From Micrococcales bacterium (GTDB taxonomy: Bacteria; Actinomycetota; Actinomycetes; S36-B12; UBA10799), in NCBI GenBank assembly GCA_023252115.1, contig JAHEXM010000115.1, positions 1 through 6,174 on the forward strand: a DNA stretch of 6,174 bases, read 5' to 3'. Below, piece by piece: positions 5,640 to 6,174 of the stretch (its first letter is position 1; every line of letters starts with the position of its first letter). The notes under the pieces are model-generated. The model ran no database searches and was not told the origin of the DNA. It saw nothing but the letters and a program-made list of their open reading frames with translations. The translations under genes and the position numbers were made by a program.

Positions 5640-6174
5640 TCAGTCGACTACGAACGCTTGATCGGGAGCGGTGCTCAGCTCCCCTTTTGCGGGGAACGCG
5701 ATCAAGGTAATCGCGCACAATAGAAATATCCCAATTTCAAAAGTAGCCAAAAATGGTGCGGCGAAGATGAAGAGTATTGAGATTCCGACTGCGACCCATG
5801 TTCGGACGGGTACCTGCAGACGCGTGCGAAGTCGCATCAAGGCAAAGCTGCCGGTGATGAGCAGGCAGGCAATTGCCGTTATGTACGCCGAGTAGTGGTC
5901 GGGTCTTGCCAACCACCCGGAATACCCCAGGCTTCCAACGATGGCGGTGCGCTCAGACGCAATCAGTACTAGGCCCGCCACCAACAAAAGGTGCAAATAG
6001 CTGAAGGTGTCCCTAGCGAGAAGTACCGAATTCGTACCTTCTGCGCTTTCGATGCGGTCGCGTAACTGCGGTGCAAGCACCCGAAAATATGCCGACCACA
6101 ACAGGCAGTCCAAGATGAAGGCGGCAGCGCAGAAAACCAACAGCGGAAGACTCAGATGTTGTTGGCTGGCCGCG
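5640..6174 (-). CDS. LtrA-family (low temperature requirement A) membrane protein, N-terminal part outside window
   Basis: The C-terminal 177 residues of a polytopic membrane protein; the reading frame is open to the right edge, so the true start is outside. It matches the LtrA pattern (PF06772) as I recall it: FILDCLLWSAYF near the visible start, in place of the usual LD.SLWW.YF, then an ARDTFSYLHLLLVAGLVLIA stretch like the family's Y.Y.HLPIVAGII.AA block, followed by several hydrophobic helices and a short polar tail ending in VVD. LtrA was named from a Listeria mutant unable to grow in the cold; its biochemical role is not known. Family members are usually near 380-400 residues, so a little under half is seen. 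An apparent TTG start at 6140 is internal to the family domain and should not be used. The gene converges on the RTX-protein gene, 45 bases from its stop, with no convincing terminator between them. Confidence 0.8.
   Translation of the reverse strand, partial: AASQQHLSLPLLVFCAAAFILDCLLWSAYFRVLAPQLRDRIESAEGTNSVLLARDTFSYLHLLLVAGLVLIASERTAIVGSLGYSGWLARPDHYSAYITAIACLLITGSFALMRLRTRLQVPVRTWVAVGISILFIFAAPFLATFEIGIFLLCAITLIAFPAKGELSTAPDQAFVVD

Noticed and set aside
5680..5695. Hairpin TCCCC-TTTTGC-GGGGA downstream of the RTX gene
   Set aside because: The 5-bp stem lies within the LtrA coding sequence and has no T tract after it; could help end plus-strand transcripts but is not supported.

Overview
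The window looks like chromosomal DNA from an actinobacterium of moderate GC, roughly mid-50s percent by eye. This is an inference. It rests on a short Tat-exported phospholipase C resembling the mycobacterial type, a Sec-exported RTX-repeat protein with the CGPG...C capping motif often seen in actinobacterial calcium-binding proteins, a probable leaderless promoter, and the presence of LtrA and DHA2-type transporters. No RNA gene, CRISPR array, insertion sequence or integrase is visible.

Layout. Four genes lie head to tail on the minus strand, read right to left: a phospholipase C-family phosphoesterase (3798-2368), a small lipoprotein that starts inside the stop codon of the phospholipase gene (2371-1907), a four-helix DUF2975-type membrane protein (1863-1390), and, after a 135-base gap, a DHA2-family drug/H+ antiporter that runs off the left edge (1254-1). 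A 290-base divergent intergenic region (3799-4088) follows. It carries a TANNNT -10 box suited to a leaderless phospholipase transcript and a striking 21-base inverted repeat with one mismatch. From it, a secreted two-part protein reads rightward on the plus strand (4089-5594): a signal peptide, ten RTX nonapeptides with a two-cysteine cap, then a papain/C39-like cysteine-peptidase-like domain and a beta-rich C-terminal region. Its stop lies 45 bases from the stop of a convergent LtrA-family membrane protein (6174-5640), which runs off the right edge.

How the parts may work together (inference). Three neighbouring products are predicted to leave the cytoplasm by three routes: Tat (phospholipase), lipoprotein export, and Sec (RTX/peptidase-like). 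Two of them share a translationally coupled start/stop, and the divergent pair shares a control region with a large dyad. The simplest reading is a small co-regulated secretion locus for breaking down extracellular phospholipid and possibly protein. The antiporter and LtrA genes are probably ordinary neighbours.
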